Source: an uncultured Selenomonadaceae bacterium
GTDB taxonomy: Bacteria > Bacillota > Negativicutes > Selenomonadales > Selenomonadaceae
Length of the DNA: 35,632 nt
Direction: 5' to 3'
Assembly: GCA_905234705.1 (NCBI GenBank)
Contig: CAJOIB010000025.1
Location: 1 to 35,632, forward strand
The position numbers and the translations under genes were made by a program. Shown here piece after piece: positions 1 through 8,547 of the stretch. The notes under the pieces were generated by a model. The model made no database searches. It worked only from the letters and a program-made list of their open reading frames with translations, and had not been told where the DNA came from. The first letter of the stretch is position 1; each line of letters starts with the position of its first letter.

Positions 1-890
1 GCGTCATAGATACCGGCGCGTTTGAGTGTTTCAACAACAGTTTCGCCGATATGTGCAACGGTGTCAGCCACTTCGATACCAACAGAATTTAACGCCTTGA
101 TTTTGTCAGCAGCTGTACCTTTGCCGCCAGAGATAATTGCTCCAGCGTGCCCCATACGTTTACCAGGTGGCGCTTGACGCCCTGCTATGAACGCTGTAAC
201 AGGTTTATTAGGCATATTCTCAGCAATCCATTTAGCGGCGTCTTCTTCGGCTGTTCCACCAATTTCGCCAATCATCAAAACTGCAAGAGTTTCATCGTCA
301 TTTTTGAAAAGTTCGAGCGCGTCAATAAAATCAGTGCCTTTAACGGGATCTCCGCCAATTCCCAGCGAAGTTGTAATGCCAATACCCGCATTCATCAGTT
401 GGAAAGCCGCTTCGTACGTCAAAGTTCCACTGCGCGAGACTAAACCAACACGCCCGCGTTTCTGCACATTGCCAGGAATAATACCAAGTTTGCATTCGCC
501 CGTCGTCATAATGCCAGGACAATTCGGACCAATCAGCCGCGTCTTTTTGCCTTCCATATAGCGGCGAACTTTTATCATATCCTGTACCGGAATATGCTCA
601 GTAATGCAGACAACCAAATCTAAGCCCGCGTCAACGCCTTCCATAATCGAATCAGCCGCAAATCGCGCAGGTACATAAATAACTGAAGCAGTCGCGCCCG
701 TCGCCTTCACAGCGTCAACCACAGTATTAAAAACCGGTACGCCTTCAACGGTCTGCCCAGCTTTGCCTGGCGTCACGCCGCCCACAATTTTCGTACCGTA
801 AGCTATCATTTGTTTTGTATGAAAAGTCGCCTGTTTGCCGGTTATCCCCTGCACAAGGACTTTCGTATCTTTATTAACAAGAATACCCAT
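1..890 (-). CDS. sucD: Succinyl-CoA ligase [ADP-forming] alpha subunit (3' end cut by window)
   Basis: This subunit carries the CoA-binding Rossmann domain and the phosphohistidine loop of succinyl-CoA synthetase, which interconverts succinyl-CoA and succinate with substrate-level phosphorylation. The reading frame on the minus strand starts [15 protein letters not shown] and contains [13 protein letters not shown] (CoA-binding loop), [20 protein letters not shown] and GHAGAII, which holds the active-site histidine. It runs off the left edge after GIYDA. About 296 codons are visible against a usual length of about 290-300, so only a few residues can be missing. The ATG at 888-890 has an AGGAG ribosome site 7 bases upstream. 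It follows sucC by 74 bases on the same strand, so the two are probably one operon. Confidence 0.96.
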   Translation of the reverse strand, partial: MGILVNKDTKVLVQGITGKQATFHTKQMIAYGTKIVGGVTPGKAGQTVEGVPVFNTVVDAVKATGATASVIYVPARFAADSIMEGVDAGLDLVVCITEHIPVQDMIKVRRYMEGKKTRLIGPNCPGIMTTGECKLGIIPGNVQKRGRVGLVSRSGTLTYEAAFQLMNAGIGITTSLGIGGDPVKGTDFIDALELFKNDDETLAVLMIGEIGGTAEEDAAKWIAENMPNKPVTAFIAGRQAPPGKRMGHAGAIISGGKGTAADKIKALNSVGIEVADTVAHIGETVVETLKRAGIYD

Positions 891-964
891 AACTATTCTC
901 CTATAAATATCAATTTAATTTTCCGGCATATTAAATTCGACGCAAACAATTTTGCAAAAAAATA

Positions 965-2152
965 TTATTTAGCCTCATTGACGAGCCGCACAATTTCTTT
1001 CGCGCCGCCTTCCATAGTTTCAGCCATAATCACGTTCGCAATCGGCGAATCTTTCAAAATCTGCCGCCCAAGTTCAACGTTCGTGCCTTCCAAACGAACA
1101 ACAACCGGCACAGGAATTGATTTACCGTCTTCAGAAATAATCTTAGCCGCTTCAACGATACCCGCCGCTACAGCGTCACAGCGATTTATCCCGCCAAAAA
1201 TATTTACAAAAATACCCTTAGCCTGCCCGCCGTCCAACATAATCTTGAAAGCAGTAGCAATTTTTTCGGGCGTAGAATCGCCGCCCACGTCAAGGAAATT
1301 CGCAGGTTCGCCGCCATAATGTTTCAAAATATCAACCGTCGCCATAGCCAAGCCCGCGCCATTAACCATACAAGCAACATTGCCGCCCAAATTTACGTAG
1401 CTTAAGCCTTCCTTAGCCGCCGTGCGTTCCTTAACATCTTCCTCAGATTCGTCGCGCAGAGCCTCAATATCGGCGTGGCGGAAAAGCGCGCTGTCGTCGA
1501 AATTCAATTTAGCGTCAAGGGCGATAACTTCATCTTCCGCCGTAACAACCAACGGATTAATTTCAGCCAATGAGCAATCTTCACCGACAAAAACATTGTA
1601 CAACTTCATCATAAACGCAGACGCCTTGCGAATGACAGCCGCCGGAAAATTCATTCTATAAGCCATCCTCGACGCCTGGAAGGGCATTAAACCAACCGCG
1701 GGGTCAATATATTCGCGGAAAATTTTATCGGGCATTTCAGCGGCGACTTTCTCAATTTCCATACCGCCCTCTTCAGAGCCCATCATAACCACGCGCGCCG
1801 TTGTCCTGTCAATGACGAAGCTAAGATAATATTCTTTTTTAATGTTAGAGCCTTCCTCAATGAGCAGGCGATTAACTTTTTTGCCGTCCGGACCGGTTTG
1901 ATGCGTGACAAGAATTTTTCCGAGCAATTCCGCCGCGTAATTTTTAACTTCATCAAGATTTTTCGCCAATTTGACGCCGCCAGCTTTACCGCGTCCGCCA
2001 GCGTGAATTTGCGCCTTGACAACCACAACCGGCTTGTTCAATTCCTGCGCGACTGCAACCGCCTCGTCAACGCTAAACGCAGGTTTGCCATTCGGTACGG
2101 GGACGCCATAACGTTTGAGTATGCCCTTGCTTTGATATTCGTGAATGTTCAA
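965..2152 (-). CDS. sucC: Succinyl-CoA ligase beta subunit
   Basis: The beta subunit has an ATP-grasp domain and binds nucleotide and succinate in the succinyl-CoA synthetase complex. The 395-residue product has the usual family length (about 388). It starts [20 protein letters not shown] and contains [18 protein letters not shown] in the ATP-grasp part, [11 protein letters not shown] (metal/nucleotide site) and [12 protein letters not shown] near the C-terminus, all standard SucC motifs. The start is a TTG at 2150-2152, supported by AGGAGGGAG 5 bases upstream; there is no in-frame ATG near it. A good sigma-A promoter lies directly upstream. Function is confident; whether the enzyme runs toward ATP formation or succinyl-CoA synthesis in this anaerobe cannot be told. 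Confidence 0.97.
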   Translation of the reverse strand: MNIHEYQSKGILKRYGVPVPNGKPAFSVDEAVAVAQELNKPVVVVKAQIHAGGRGKAGGVKLAKNLDEVKNYAAELLGKILVTHQTGPDGKKVNRLLIEEGSNIKKEYYLSFVIDRTTARVVMMGSEEGGMEIEKVAAEMPDKIFREYIDPAVGLMPFQASRMAYRMNFPAAVIRKASAFMMKLYNVFVGEDCSLAEINPLVVTAEDEVIALDAKLNFDDSALFRHADIEALRDESEEDVKERTAAKEGLSYVNLGGNVACMVNGAGLAMATVDILKHYGGEPANFLDVGGDSTPEKIATAFKIMLDGGQAKGIFVNIFGGINRCDAVAAGIVEAAKIISEDGKSIPVPVVVRLEGTNVELGRQILKDSPIANVIMAETMEGGAKEIVRLVNEAK

Positions 2153-2183
2153 ATTTTCTCCCTCCTAAAAAATACTTGATAAT

Positions 2184-2212
2184 ATTTTAAACGAAATTTT
2201 TAATCTAAGCAA
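2184..2212 (-). promoter_or_regulatory. Promoter for sucCD
   Basis: Reading the minus strand, a -35 box TTGCTT (2207-2212) and a -10 box TAAAAT (2184-2189) are separated by 17 bases and lie about 30 bases before the sucC start. The -35 box sits only 5 bases from the -35 box of the divergent promoter for the glycosyltransferase gene. Confidence 0.6.
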
Positions 2213-2217
2213 GTAAT

Positions 2218-2246
2218 TTTACTCAAAGCGGCAAATGTAGTATAAT
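2218..2246 (+). promoter_or_regulatory. Promoter for the GT2-GT4 glycosyltransferase gene
   Basis: TTTACT (2218-2223), a 17-base spacer and a perfect TATAAT (2241-2246). Transcription should start near 2253, immediately before the GAGGTGG ribosome site (2254-2260). The leader would then be only about 13 bases, which argues against the upstream ATG at 2245. Confidence 0.6.
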
Positions 2247-2265
2247 GATTTTTGAGGTGGACTTG

Positions 2266-4539
2266 ATGGATTTTAAAATGACAATATACAATACCTTGAC
2301 CAGCGAAAACGTCAGAAATCTAGTTAGGCGGGTCGATGGTTTTTGTGCTCGGAAATTGCCCAAATTTCACGAAAAAGTATTCTTGCCGGTGAAATTAATG
2401 GCAAAATCTGCACTGCTAAAATTGGTAATGACGCCGTCCGAGCCGGAAGAATTGCCGCCGCCGCCCGCTCAACCCGAACAATCCGGACAAACTGAACAGA
2501 TTCAAGCACCGGCGCGCGCGGCACTTTGGCAATATTCGGAGCAGGCTAATGATAAATTTCAGCCGTTGGTCAGCGTAGTTGTGCCGAATTTCAATCACGC
2601 TGAATATTTGCGGCAAAGATTGGAAACCGTTTACAGTCAAACTTACAAAAATTTCGAGGTAATTTTGCTGGACGACGCTTCCACCGATAACAGCCTTGAC
2701 ATTCTGCGCGAATTTCACGCTCTGCACAAAGATAATACGCGGCTCTTTCCAAATAAAACAAATTCCGGCAACGTTTTTAAACAATGGCAAAAAGGCATTG
2801 ACGCGGCGCGCGGCGATTTGATTTGGATAGCCGAATCCGACGATTACAGCGCTGAAAATTTTCTTGAGACGCTCGTTGGCGCATTTATCGATGAATCTTT
2901 GCAAGTGGCGTTTGTACGTACCGATTTTATTCAAGACGGCGTTAAAACTTACGACACGGAAAATTATTTAGCGGATATTCCGGACTTCGATTGGCGCGCG
3001 AAATTCACCGTAACCGCCGCTAATTTCGTTGCGCGCGGTATGGCGATTAAAAATATTATTCCGAATGTCAGCGGCGTAGTTTTTCGCAAGCCGTCGCAAA
3101 TTCGCGCAGAGATTATCGAAATTTGGCAGAATATGAAACTTTGCGGCGATTGGCTTTTTTACCTTGAAATTATGAAGGGCGGCTGCGTGCATTATAATCC
3201 CGCCGCCACGAATTTTTATCGCGTCCATCAACAAAGTACATCTCTCAAAATCCAGAAAGAATACCGTTATTACGAGGAACACGAGCGCATTGCTGAATTT
3301 ATCGCGCAGAATTACAACGTCCCCGCTGAATCTCACACGCGCCATTTGCGCCAACTCGAAGAACATTATCTAAGTTATTTTGGCGGCACTGATAAGGCTG
3401 ACGTTTCCAAATATTTCAGCCTGGAAAAAATTCAGAGTGTCGAACGCAAGCCGAATATTTTGATGTGCGTTTTTTCAATGTGCATTGGCGGCGGCGAAAC
3501 TTTCCCGATTATTCTTGCGAACGAAATGCACCGCAAAGGTTATCCCGTGGCAGTTTTGGATTTTCAAATGTCAGACGATTTGCCCGAAATTCGCAAAAAA
3601 GTTCTGCGCGATATTCCGTTTCTGCGCTTGAAGAAAATTCAGCCGCTCTCTGAAGTTATCGACCAAATGAAAGTCGATATTGTTCACAGCCACCACGGCT
3701 CTGTCGACGAGGCTTTGACGCATATCACTTCGCCGAATATCCGCCACATTGTTACACTTCACGGAATGTACGAGGCGACGATTCAGCCGCATTTGAATAA
3801 TCTTTTGACGCGCACCAAAAAAAGTGTCAGCGCCTTTGTTTATATCGCCGATAAAAATTTGCAGCCGTTCATTGATTTTAATTGGCAGCCGGACGAACAT
3901 TTTTACAAAATTGGCAATGGGCTCGAGAATTTTCCGATTAAGCCGGTGTCGCGCAAAAGCCTTGACATTCCGGCGAAATCTTTTGTGTGCTGTGTAGTGA
4001 GCCGCGCCATTCCAGAAAAGGGCTGGCAAGCCGCCATTGATGCCGTTGAACTTGCCAATAAAAAATCTTCGCGCAGGATTGATTTACTTTTGGTCGGTGC
4101 GGGCGAAATGTACGACAGATTGAACGGCAAAGTTTCAAAATTTGTGCACTTAACCGGATTTAAAAGCAACGTCCGCGATTATTTATCCACGGCGGATATT
4201 GGGCTGTTGCCGAGCGAATTTGCTGGTGAAAGTTTTCCGCTGATGATTATCGACAGCTTTTTTAGCGGCAAGCCGGTTGTCAGTTCAAATTTGGGCGAAG
4301 TTACGAATATGATGAAAGATGCGCAGGGAAATTTCGCGGGCGTAGTTTTTGATTTGGTTGACGGCAAAGTTCCTGTTGAAAAGCTTAGTCGGATTTTAAA
4401 AAAATTGGCGAATGACGCGGGCGAATATAAAAAGCTTGCCGCGCGCGTTCCCAGTGCCGCTCAAAAATTCTCTATCGATTGCGTGACTGATAAATATCTC
4501 GAAGTGTACAGCGCCGCTTTGCAACAAAAAAGACCGTAA
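2266..4539 (+). CDS. Two-domain glycosyltransferase (GT2 family A fused to GT4 family)
   Basis: A 757-residue cytoplasmic protein with two glycosyltransferase modules. After a basic N-terminal stretch and a Pro/Glu/Gln-rich linker (about residues 60-85), a GT2 domain begins with VSVVVPNFNHAEYL. It contains the nucleotide-sugar aspartates in LLDDASTDNS and IAESDDYS. The second half, from about residue 395 (NILMCVFSMCIGGGE), is a GT4/GT-B fold with VSRAIPEKGW, LLLVGAGEM and EFAGESFPLMIIDS; the last replaces the usual second glutamate of the E-x7-E motif with aspartate. It probably adds two sugars to a surface glycan, which is inference. The start is set at the ATG at 2266 because GAGGTGG lies 5 bases upstream; an in-frame ATG at 2245 overlaps the -10 box. 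No other glycan genes are adjacent. Confidence 0.88.
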   Translation: MDFKMTIYNTLTSENVRNLVRRVDGFCARKLPKFHEKVFLPVKLMAKSALLKLVMTPSEPEELPPPPAQPEQSGQTEQIQAPARAALWQYSEQANDKFQPLVSVVVPNFNHAEYLRQRLETVYSQTYKNFEVILLDDASTDNSLDILREFHALHKDNTRLFPNKTNSGNVFKQWQKGIDAARGDLIWIAESDDYSAENFLETLVGAFIDESLQVAFVRTDFIQDGVKTYDTENYLADIPDFDWRAKFTVTAANFVARGMAIKNIIPNVSGVVFRKPSQIRAEIIEIWQNMKLCGDWLFYLEIMKGGCVHYNPAATNFYRVHQQSTSLKIQKEYRYYEEHERIAEFIAQNYNVPAESHTRHLRQLEEHYLSYFGGTDKADVSKYFSLEKIQSVERKPNILMCVFSMCIGGGETFPIILANEMHRKGYPVAVLDFQMSDDLPEIRKKVLRDIPFLRLKKIQPLSEVIDQMKVDIVHSHHGSVDEALTHITSPNIRHIVTLHGMYEATIQPHLNNLLTRTKKSVSAFVYIADKNLQPFIDFNWQPDEHFYKIGNGLENFPIKPVSRKSLDIPAKSFVCCVVSRAIPEKGWQAAIDAVELANKKSSRRIDLLLVGAGEMYDRLNGKVSKFVHLTGFKSNVRDYLSTADIGLLPSEFAGESFPLMIIDSFFSGKPVVSSNLGEVTNMMKDAQGNFAGVVFDLVDGKVPVEKLSRILKKLANDAGEYKKLAARVPSAAQKFSIDCVTDKYLEVYSAALQQKRP

Positions 4540-4557
4540 CTTTTCAGCTACAGTCTT
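4525..4557 (-). terminator. Rho-independent terminator at the end of the lpxD transcript
   Basis: On the minus strand an 11-base stem with two mismatches (AAGACTGTAGC pairing with GTTACGGTCTT, loop TGAAAA; 4530-4557) is followed by TTTTTT (4525-4530). It overlaps the last codons of the convergent glycosyltransferase gene and could also slow transcription from that side. Confidence 0.7.
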
Positions 4558-4573
4558 GAAATTTTCGCGCAGA

Positions 4574-4940
4574 TTATTTTTTCAACAGTTTACCAAAATC
4601 TTGGAAAAAGGATTTGCAAATGCGCTCGTACATTCCATGGTGAGCGTCTTTGTCTGTACGGTCGCGGACGTCTTCACGCCCAAAAACCATATCGCCGGTT
4701 TGCGTATCATAAACTTCAAAAGAAACCGCAATTCTGGAAACATCGACGCGCCGCTCTCAGAAAAATCGTCGAAGCGCGCCATTCTGCTTGCCTGCTCTTC
4801 AGTCATAATTTCGCATTTCATTTTGCGGGCATTGTCAAGATAAACGCTATGTATTTTATGCGCAAGGATATTACTTTCGGGGAAATCTGAATCTACGTCA
4901 ATCAAAACGATACTTTTTCAACCTGCACACAATAATACCC
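4574..4940 (-). pseudogene. Frameshifted remnant of a conserved hypothetical gene
   Basis: No single frame is complete, but three stretches in different frames join into one plausible protein end. These are CVQVEKVSF; then IDVDSDFPESNILAHKIHS continuing to ARFDDFSE; then RRVDVSRIAVSFEVYDTQTG continuing to FQDFGKLLKK and a TAA at 4574-4576. The shifts fall at about 4905 (run of T) and about 4755 (GAGAG). Each breaks a frame that reads well on both sides. No start codon with a ribosome site is visible, and lpxD ends only about 12 bases upstream. I do not recognise the family. A sequencing error at one site is possible, but two shifts plus a missing N-terminus suggest real decay. The remnant ends just before the terminator. 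Confidence 0.6.
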
Positions 4941-4951
4941 CCGTGAATTTT

Positions 4952-5977
4952 TTATTTGTTATTATCAATTTGTTTTTCAAGCTGGCGGATTCTCTTAATG
5001 AGTTCGGGAATTTTTTGCATAGAAGTCTGCATTCTGAGCCAATCGCCGTGCGGTTGAACCGGAAAACCAGAGCCGAAAAATCCTTCGGGCATATTTTTAG
5101 TTATACCGGAGCGCGCCGCGTAAACCGAATTGCCGCCGATTTTTATATGTCCGACAGTGCCGGTTTGCCCGCCGAAAGTTACGTTATCGCCGACAATCGT
5201 TGAGCCGGAAATTCCAGTTTGCGCCACGATTAAACAATTCGCGCCGATTTTGCAGTTGTGCCCAATGTGAACGAGATTATCAATTTTCGTGCCGTGTCCA
5301 ATGACAGTCGAACCCATAGCCGCGCGGTCAATCCCTACGCACGCGCCAATTTCAACGTCATCTTCCACAACCACATTGCCGATTTGCGGGACTTTCGTAT
5401 GAACGCCATCTGTTGTGGTAAAACCAAATCCGTCAGCGCCGATAACCGCCGAACTGTGAATGACGCAACGCGCGCCTATCGCGCAGTACTCCCGAATCGT
5501 CACGTTGGAATAAATAATCGTATCAGCGCCGATTTTCGCGTGCTGCCCAATGTACGTGTGCGGATAAATCACCGCGCCGTCGCCAATCTGCACATTTCTA
5601 TCAATGTAAGCGAACGCCATAATCTTGACGTTGAAACCGATTTTCGAGCCAGCGCCGATAAAAGCTTTGTTGCTGATACCGGCGGGAATTTCGATTTTCG
5701 GCATAAAAATTTCCATTAATTTCGCGAAGGCAATTTTCGGCTCAGCGGATTTAATGCTGTTTGCGGGAATATCGCCGTCAAAATTCGCGGGAATGATAAC
5801 CGCCGACGCGTTACAATTTTTCGCCAGCGCTACGTGATTTTCGTCCGCAAAAGTTATATCGCCGGTTTGGGCAGTGTCAATGCTACCTAAGCCGGTTATT
5901 TTTATTTCGCCGTTCCCAATCAATTCGCCGCCGATTATCTCAGCTATCTCGCGCAGAGTTTTATTAACGCCGCTCAT
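4952..5977 (-). CDS. lpxD: UDP-3-O-(3-hydroxyacyl)glucosamine N-acyltransferase
   Basis: LpxD transfers a 3-hydroxyacyl chain from acyl carrier protein to the amine of UDP-3-O-acyl-glucosamine, the third step of lipid A synthesis. The 341-residue product has the N-terminal uridine-binding domain (about 1-100, with [15 protein letters not shown]). A left-handed beta-helix of hexapeptide repeats follows (about 100-310, for example [14 protein letters not shown]), with [12 protein letters not shown] containing the catalytic histidine. A C-terminal helix ends in [10 protein letters not shown]. Length matches the family. Its ATG overlaps the stop of the upstream lipoprotein gene (ATGA), so the two are translationally coupled. 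Its presence shows that the organism makes lipopolysaccharide, that is, has an outer membrane. Confidence 0.97.
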   Translation of the reverse strand: MSGVNKTLREIAEIIGGELIGNGEIKITGLGSIDTAQTGDITFADENHVALAKNCNASAVIIPANFDGDIPANSIKSAEPKIAFAKLMEIFMPKIEIPAGISNKAFIGAGSKIGFNVKIMAFAYIDRNVQIGDGAVIYPHTYIGQHAKIGADTIIYSNVTIREYCAIGARCVIHSSAVIGADGFGFTTTDGVHTKVPQIGNVVVEDDVEIGACVGIDRAAMGSTVIGHGTKIDNLVHIGHNCKIGANCLIVAQTGISGSTIVGDNVTFGGQTGTVGHIKIGGNSVYAARSGITKNMPEGFFGSGFPVQPHGDWLRMQTSMQKIPELIKRIRQLEKQIDNNK

Positions 5978-6396
5978 TGCAATTTCTTGATGACTTCATC
6001 GGTAACATCGATACCGCCTTTCAAAATAAGTGGCCGTTCCTCGGAACTGTCAATAACCACGTCAAGATTTTTTTCCTGCGCGATGCCTGCAAGCACTTCA
6101 TTCAGCTTGTATTTAAATTGCGTGGCGTAAGCTTGATCAATCCCCATAATTTTGCGCTGCATATCGGCTTGAGCCTTAGCAATTTCTTCTTCGGTCCAAT
6201 CGGGATTATTTTCAAATTCAGCCGCCGCTTCGGTTTGAACATCAGCCATTTTTTTCGCGCCCTCGTCCATAATGGCTTTAATCTGCGGCGCGTCAGTCAT
6301 AACTTTTTCAACGTCGATAACGCCAACATTCGCCTCACTGCCGCACCCCGTCATTAAAAACGTCGCCACTATCAACGCGGCTATTTTGCATTTCAT
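5974..6396 (-). CDS. OmpH/Skp-like lipoprotein
   Basis: A 140-residue protein starting [20 protein letters not shown]: a type II signal peptide with lipobox MTGC, so it is probably a lipoprotein. The rest ([20 protein letters not shown], a helical middle rich in Glu, Ala and Lys, and [29 protein letters not shown]) follows the OmpH/Skp pattern. Family members chaperone outer-membrane proteins in the periplasm. The ATG at 6394-6396 is chosen because AGGGTG lies 9 bases upstream; a longer reading from a GTG at 6408 would start inside that site. It overlaps lpxD by 4 bases. With two further OmpH-like genes upstream, it belongs to an outer-membrane biogenesis block. Confidence 0.88.
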   Translation of the reverse strand: MKCKIAALIVATFLMTGCGSEANVGVIDVEKVMTDAPQIKAIMDEGAKKMADVQTEAAAEFENNPDWTEEEIAKAQADMQRKIMGIDQAYATQFKYKLNEVLAGIAQEKNLDVVIDSSEERPLILKGGIDVTDEVIKKLQ

Positions 6397-6452
6397 TAAT
6401 AACTTCACCCTTTGAATTTTTATTCGCTATTCTAACAGTATGAAAAGAATTT

Positions 6453-6520
6453 TTGACATACTCCCCGCGTTTGGGGATTTTGCTATGAACTGTCTCCTGC
6501 AAAGGTCGATGCCACAACCT
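6453..6520. mobile_element. Possible IS605/TnpB-type right-end scar
   Basis: The 212-base gap between two OmpH-like genes holds TTGACATACTCCCCGCG (from 6454) with a CCCC-GCGTTT-GGGG hairpin (6463-6476) and then ATTTTGCTATGAACTG. A GC hairpin next to GACATACTCCCCGC is, from memory, typical of the right end of IS200/IS605-group and stand-alone TnpB elements, where it belongs to the guide-RNA scaffold. No transposase or TnpB gene is present, so at most an end remains. It could instead be a chance hairpin or a weak terminator of the upstream gene. Confidence 0.35.
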
Positions 6521-6608
6521 TATGGATTATACACAAGAATTTTACTATATTCAAGGATTTTTGCGTCATTTGCAATGAGCTTTCGCGGCGCGTTTCCGTG
6601 AAGAAAAA

Positions 6609-7664
6609 TCAACGCCGCAACGCCCTTAGCAAATCCTTAGTCAAATCTTTGGTATCCTTGCCCGCGATAATAATTGCGCCGTATGATTTATTTTGTTCCA
6701 ATTTAAAATTCGTAGCATTATTGAAAAATTTTTCTTCAGCGTAGGAATTTTCCCGCTTGATAAAAACCATTTCCAGCCGATACAACGCGCCCAATTTCCC
6801 CGCCTCATCGACAATCGAATTTAAAATTTTATCTTCAAGTTCTGCGCGAGCATTGGAAGTTTCGGTTAATTCGTCAAGAATTTCTTTGCGCCGCCGTTGC
6901 CGAAAAGCAATTTCATTCGTCGCCGCTTCCATCAATGCGCGGTTTCGTTCCTGCAATTCCCGAATTTTATTCATTGCCTCGTCGTTGTACTTGTTGTAAG
7001 TTTCTTCCGCCTCGCGTTTAATCCGCGCCTCTTCGTCTGCAAATTGCGCGTCAACATAATCATTAATTTCCGCCGTCCATTCCTCAAGGAGTACCTTTTG
7101 CGCCTCATTGCGCCTAATAACAATATCGTCAAGCTGTTTTTCCAATTCTTGAATTTGTTCCAGCGTCAAGCGCAAAATATCGGCGTTTCTAAGTTTCATA
7201 GTGACGTTGAAAGATTCATTCAAATAATCGTCGCGTATGGCATCTCGCCGCTTGATATAATCCGGCTCAGTTTTTTTCTGGTATTCGTCAGCGGCGCGTT
7301 GTTTTTTGGCGCGAATTTCGGCAAGTTGGCTGATTAAATTCTGCATATTTTTTTCGCGGGCGGATTCTTCAAAAGGCGTAATGTCAATTTCCGGCAATTT
7401 CGGCGGTAGGACGGGGCGCATAACTTCATCGAGTTCCAGGCGCAGTCGAATTTCTTTAGCGTGCAGATTTTTCAATTCGTCACCCGCTGGATTATTTTTC
7501 TGAATTTGCTCAAGGTCGATTATTCCGAAACCGCGAACAGGATTTTCTTCCTCAATTTGTTTGGGACGCTCGACTTTAATTTTTGGCGGAGGCTCGTAAA
7601 AGTACAATCCGCCGCCTATCACCAATGCCATTAACGCCGCCGCTGTCAGCCTGTAATGCGACAA
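6609..7664 (-). CDS. Long OmpH/Skp-like coiled-coil protein
   Basis: A 351-residue protein with an N-terminal hydrophobic segment (LTAAALMALVIGGGLYFY) that is a signal anchor or signal peptide. The phrase GFGIIDLEQIQKNNPAGDEL then matches the first strand of OmpH-family proteins. About 220 residues of charged, probably coiled-coil helix follow (for example IQELEKQLDDIVIRRNEAQK). The end, SYGAIIIAGKDTKDLTKDLL, again matches the last strand and helix of the family. It is about twice the length of a normal Skp, the extra length lying in the tentacle-like coils. The start is a TTG at 7662-7664 with AAAGGA 9 bases upstream. It lies between two shorter paralogues. A periplasmic chaperone or an envelope-spanning scaffold are both possible. 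Confidence 0.8.
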   Translation of the reverse strand: MSHYRLTAAALMALVIGGGLYFYEPPPKIKVERPKQIEEENPVRGFGIIDLEQIQKNNPAGDELKNLHAKEIRLRLELDEVMRPVLPPKLPEIDITPFEESAREKNMQNLISQLAEIRAKKQRAADEYQKKTEPDYIKRRDAIRDDYLNESFNVTMKLRNADILRLTLEQIQELEKQLDDIVIRRNEAQKVLLEEWTAEINDYVDAQFADEEARIKREAEETYNKYNDEAMNKIRELQERNRALMEAATNEIAFRQRRRKEILDELTETSNARAELEDKILNSIVDEAGKLGALYRLEMVFIKRENSYAEEKFFNNATNFKLEQNKSYGAIIIAGKDTKDLTKDLLRALRR

Positions 7665-7684
7665 TTATACCAATCCTTTTACAT

Positions 7685-7720
7685 AAAAAAGGGAAAGACT
7701 TCAAGCAAACAGCCTTTCCC
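7685..7720 (-). terminator. Terminator after ompH
   Basis: On the minus strand GGGAAAG (7714-7720) pairs with CTTTCCC (7691-7697) around a 16-base loop that can pair further, followed by TTTTTT (7685-7690). It lies between ompH and the long OmpH-like gene, so it may attenuate rather than end transcription. Confidence 0.7.
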
Positions 7721-7746
7721 TGTGAAATATTTTCGCGAAATCGATT

Positions 7747-8217
7747 TTATTTTTTATTGAGCTGTGAAATAACGTTCTGGGTAATATCAGTGCCGCCGTA
7801 AATTACGACCGAATTGTCGATAACAACGCTTAAACCTTTGGAATCCGCAACTTTTTTGACTGCAGCCTCAACCGACTTTAATATCGGTTCCATGAGCTCG
7901 GTTTCTTTCTGATTAACGCGATTTATGCATTGCTGATAATAATCAACTTTTTCTTGCTCGGACATACCGGCGGATTTTTCATTAAAGTCTTTTTGAACTT
8001 CGTCGGCAAAAGCCTCACGTGCTTTTACTGCATTTTGATAATCGGGATGTTGAAAAACAATTTGTCGATAATTGACGACGCCGACATTTGCGGAACTTGC
8101 CGCAGAGGCGATACCGCTACCGGTTTGCGTCAACGCTATCGCTACCACACTGCCTATAAATACAAGCGCAATCGCAATGCTGATAATTTTCACGTGTCTT
8201 TTTTCCAATTTGAGCAT
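7747..8217 (-). CDS. OmpH/Skp family periplasmic chaperone
   Basis: A 156-residue protein with an N-terminal membrane segment (about residues 9-30, IISIAIALVFIGSVVAIAL). The OmpH core follows: VGVVNYRQIVFQHPDYQNAV, a charged helical hairpin, and GLSVVIDNSVVIYGGTDITQ at the C-terminus. Proteins of this family bind unfolded outer-membrane proteins in the periplasm and hand them to the BAM complex. Length is normal. The ATG at 8217 has AAGGAGAC 8 bases upstream, and a near-consensus promoter lies about 40 bases further up. It is the first of three OmpH-like genes on this strand, followed by lpxD. Confidence 0.9.
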   Translation of the reverse strand: MLKLEKRHVKIISIAIALVFIGSVVAIALTQTGSGIASAASSANVGVVNYRQIVFQHPDYQNAVKAREAFADEVQKDFNEKSAGMSEQEKVDYYQQCINRVNQKETELMEPILKSVEAAVKKVADSKGLSVVIDNSVVIYGGTDITQNVISQLNKK

Positions 8218-8252
8218 TCTATCAAGTCTCCTTCGATTTTCAAACTTTATTC

Positions 8253-8281
8253 ATTATAGCAAACTAAGTTTTTCTTTGCAA
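8253..8281 (-). promoter_or_regulatory. Promoter for ompH
   Basis: Minus-strand TTGCAA (8276-8281), 17-base spacer, TATAAT (8253-8258). It lies between the end of the small membrane protein gene and ompH and gives a leader of about 30 bases. Confidence 0.7.
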
Positions 8282-8289
8282 GATAATTT

Positions 8290-8547
8290 TTAAATGCGCC
8301 AAATTCCGCCCAACAGTAAGAAACAAAGCACAACGAGCGCTATGCAACCGGCTAATAAAAGAATCCAGTCCGGCAGGTATTTCCAAACTATGTCGTTTGT
8401 CAATTTTTCAAGCGGTATTTTCGATTCGTAATGAGCCACCGGCAGATAACATACCGCGCCGATTACCACGCCTATCAGCAATATGCACAAAAAGCCCATC
8501 AACACGTCAACGTGCGGCAGGTATGACATTATGACGTCCAAATCCAT
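8290..8547 (-). CDS. Small two-TM membrane protein of unknown function
   Basis: An 85-residue protein with two hydrophobic segments, about residues 16-36 (GFLCILLIGVVIGAVCYLPV) and 59-82 (WILLLAGCIALVVLCFLLLGG). They are separated by a short charged loop (YESKIPLEKLTNDIVWKY). The ATG at 8545-8547 has a TAGGAG ribosome site 8 bases upstream, so the start is well supported although it lies inside the 3' end of nrdG (41-base overlap in another frame). The overlap implies co-transcription and coupled translation with nrdG. I do not recognise the family and assign no function. Confidence 0.72.
   Translation of the reverse strand: MDLDVIMSYLPHVDVLMGFLCILLIGVVIGAVCYLPVAHYESKIPLEKLTNDIVWKYLPDWILLLAGCIALVVLCFLLLGGIWRI

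Noticed and set aside
147-561. Plus-strand open frames over sucD
   Set aside because: They are shadows of sucD on the minus strand, have no ribosome site and resemble no protein; sucD is clearly real.
6335-6517. A 60-residue minus-strand frame over the OmpH-like lipoprotein start
   Set aside because: It overlaps the lipoprotein start in another frame and has no ribosome site or recognisable motif; it may cover part of an element end but is not supported as a gene.
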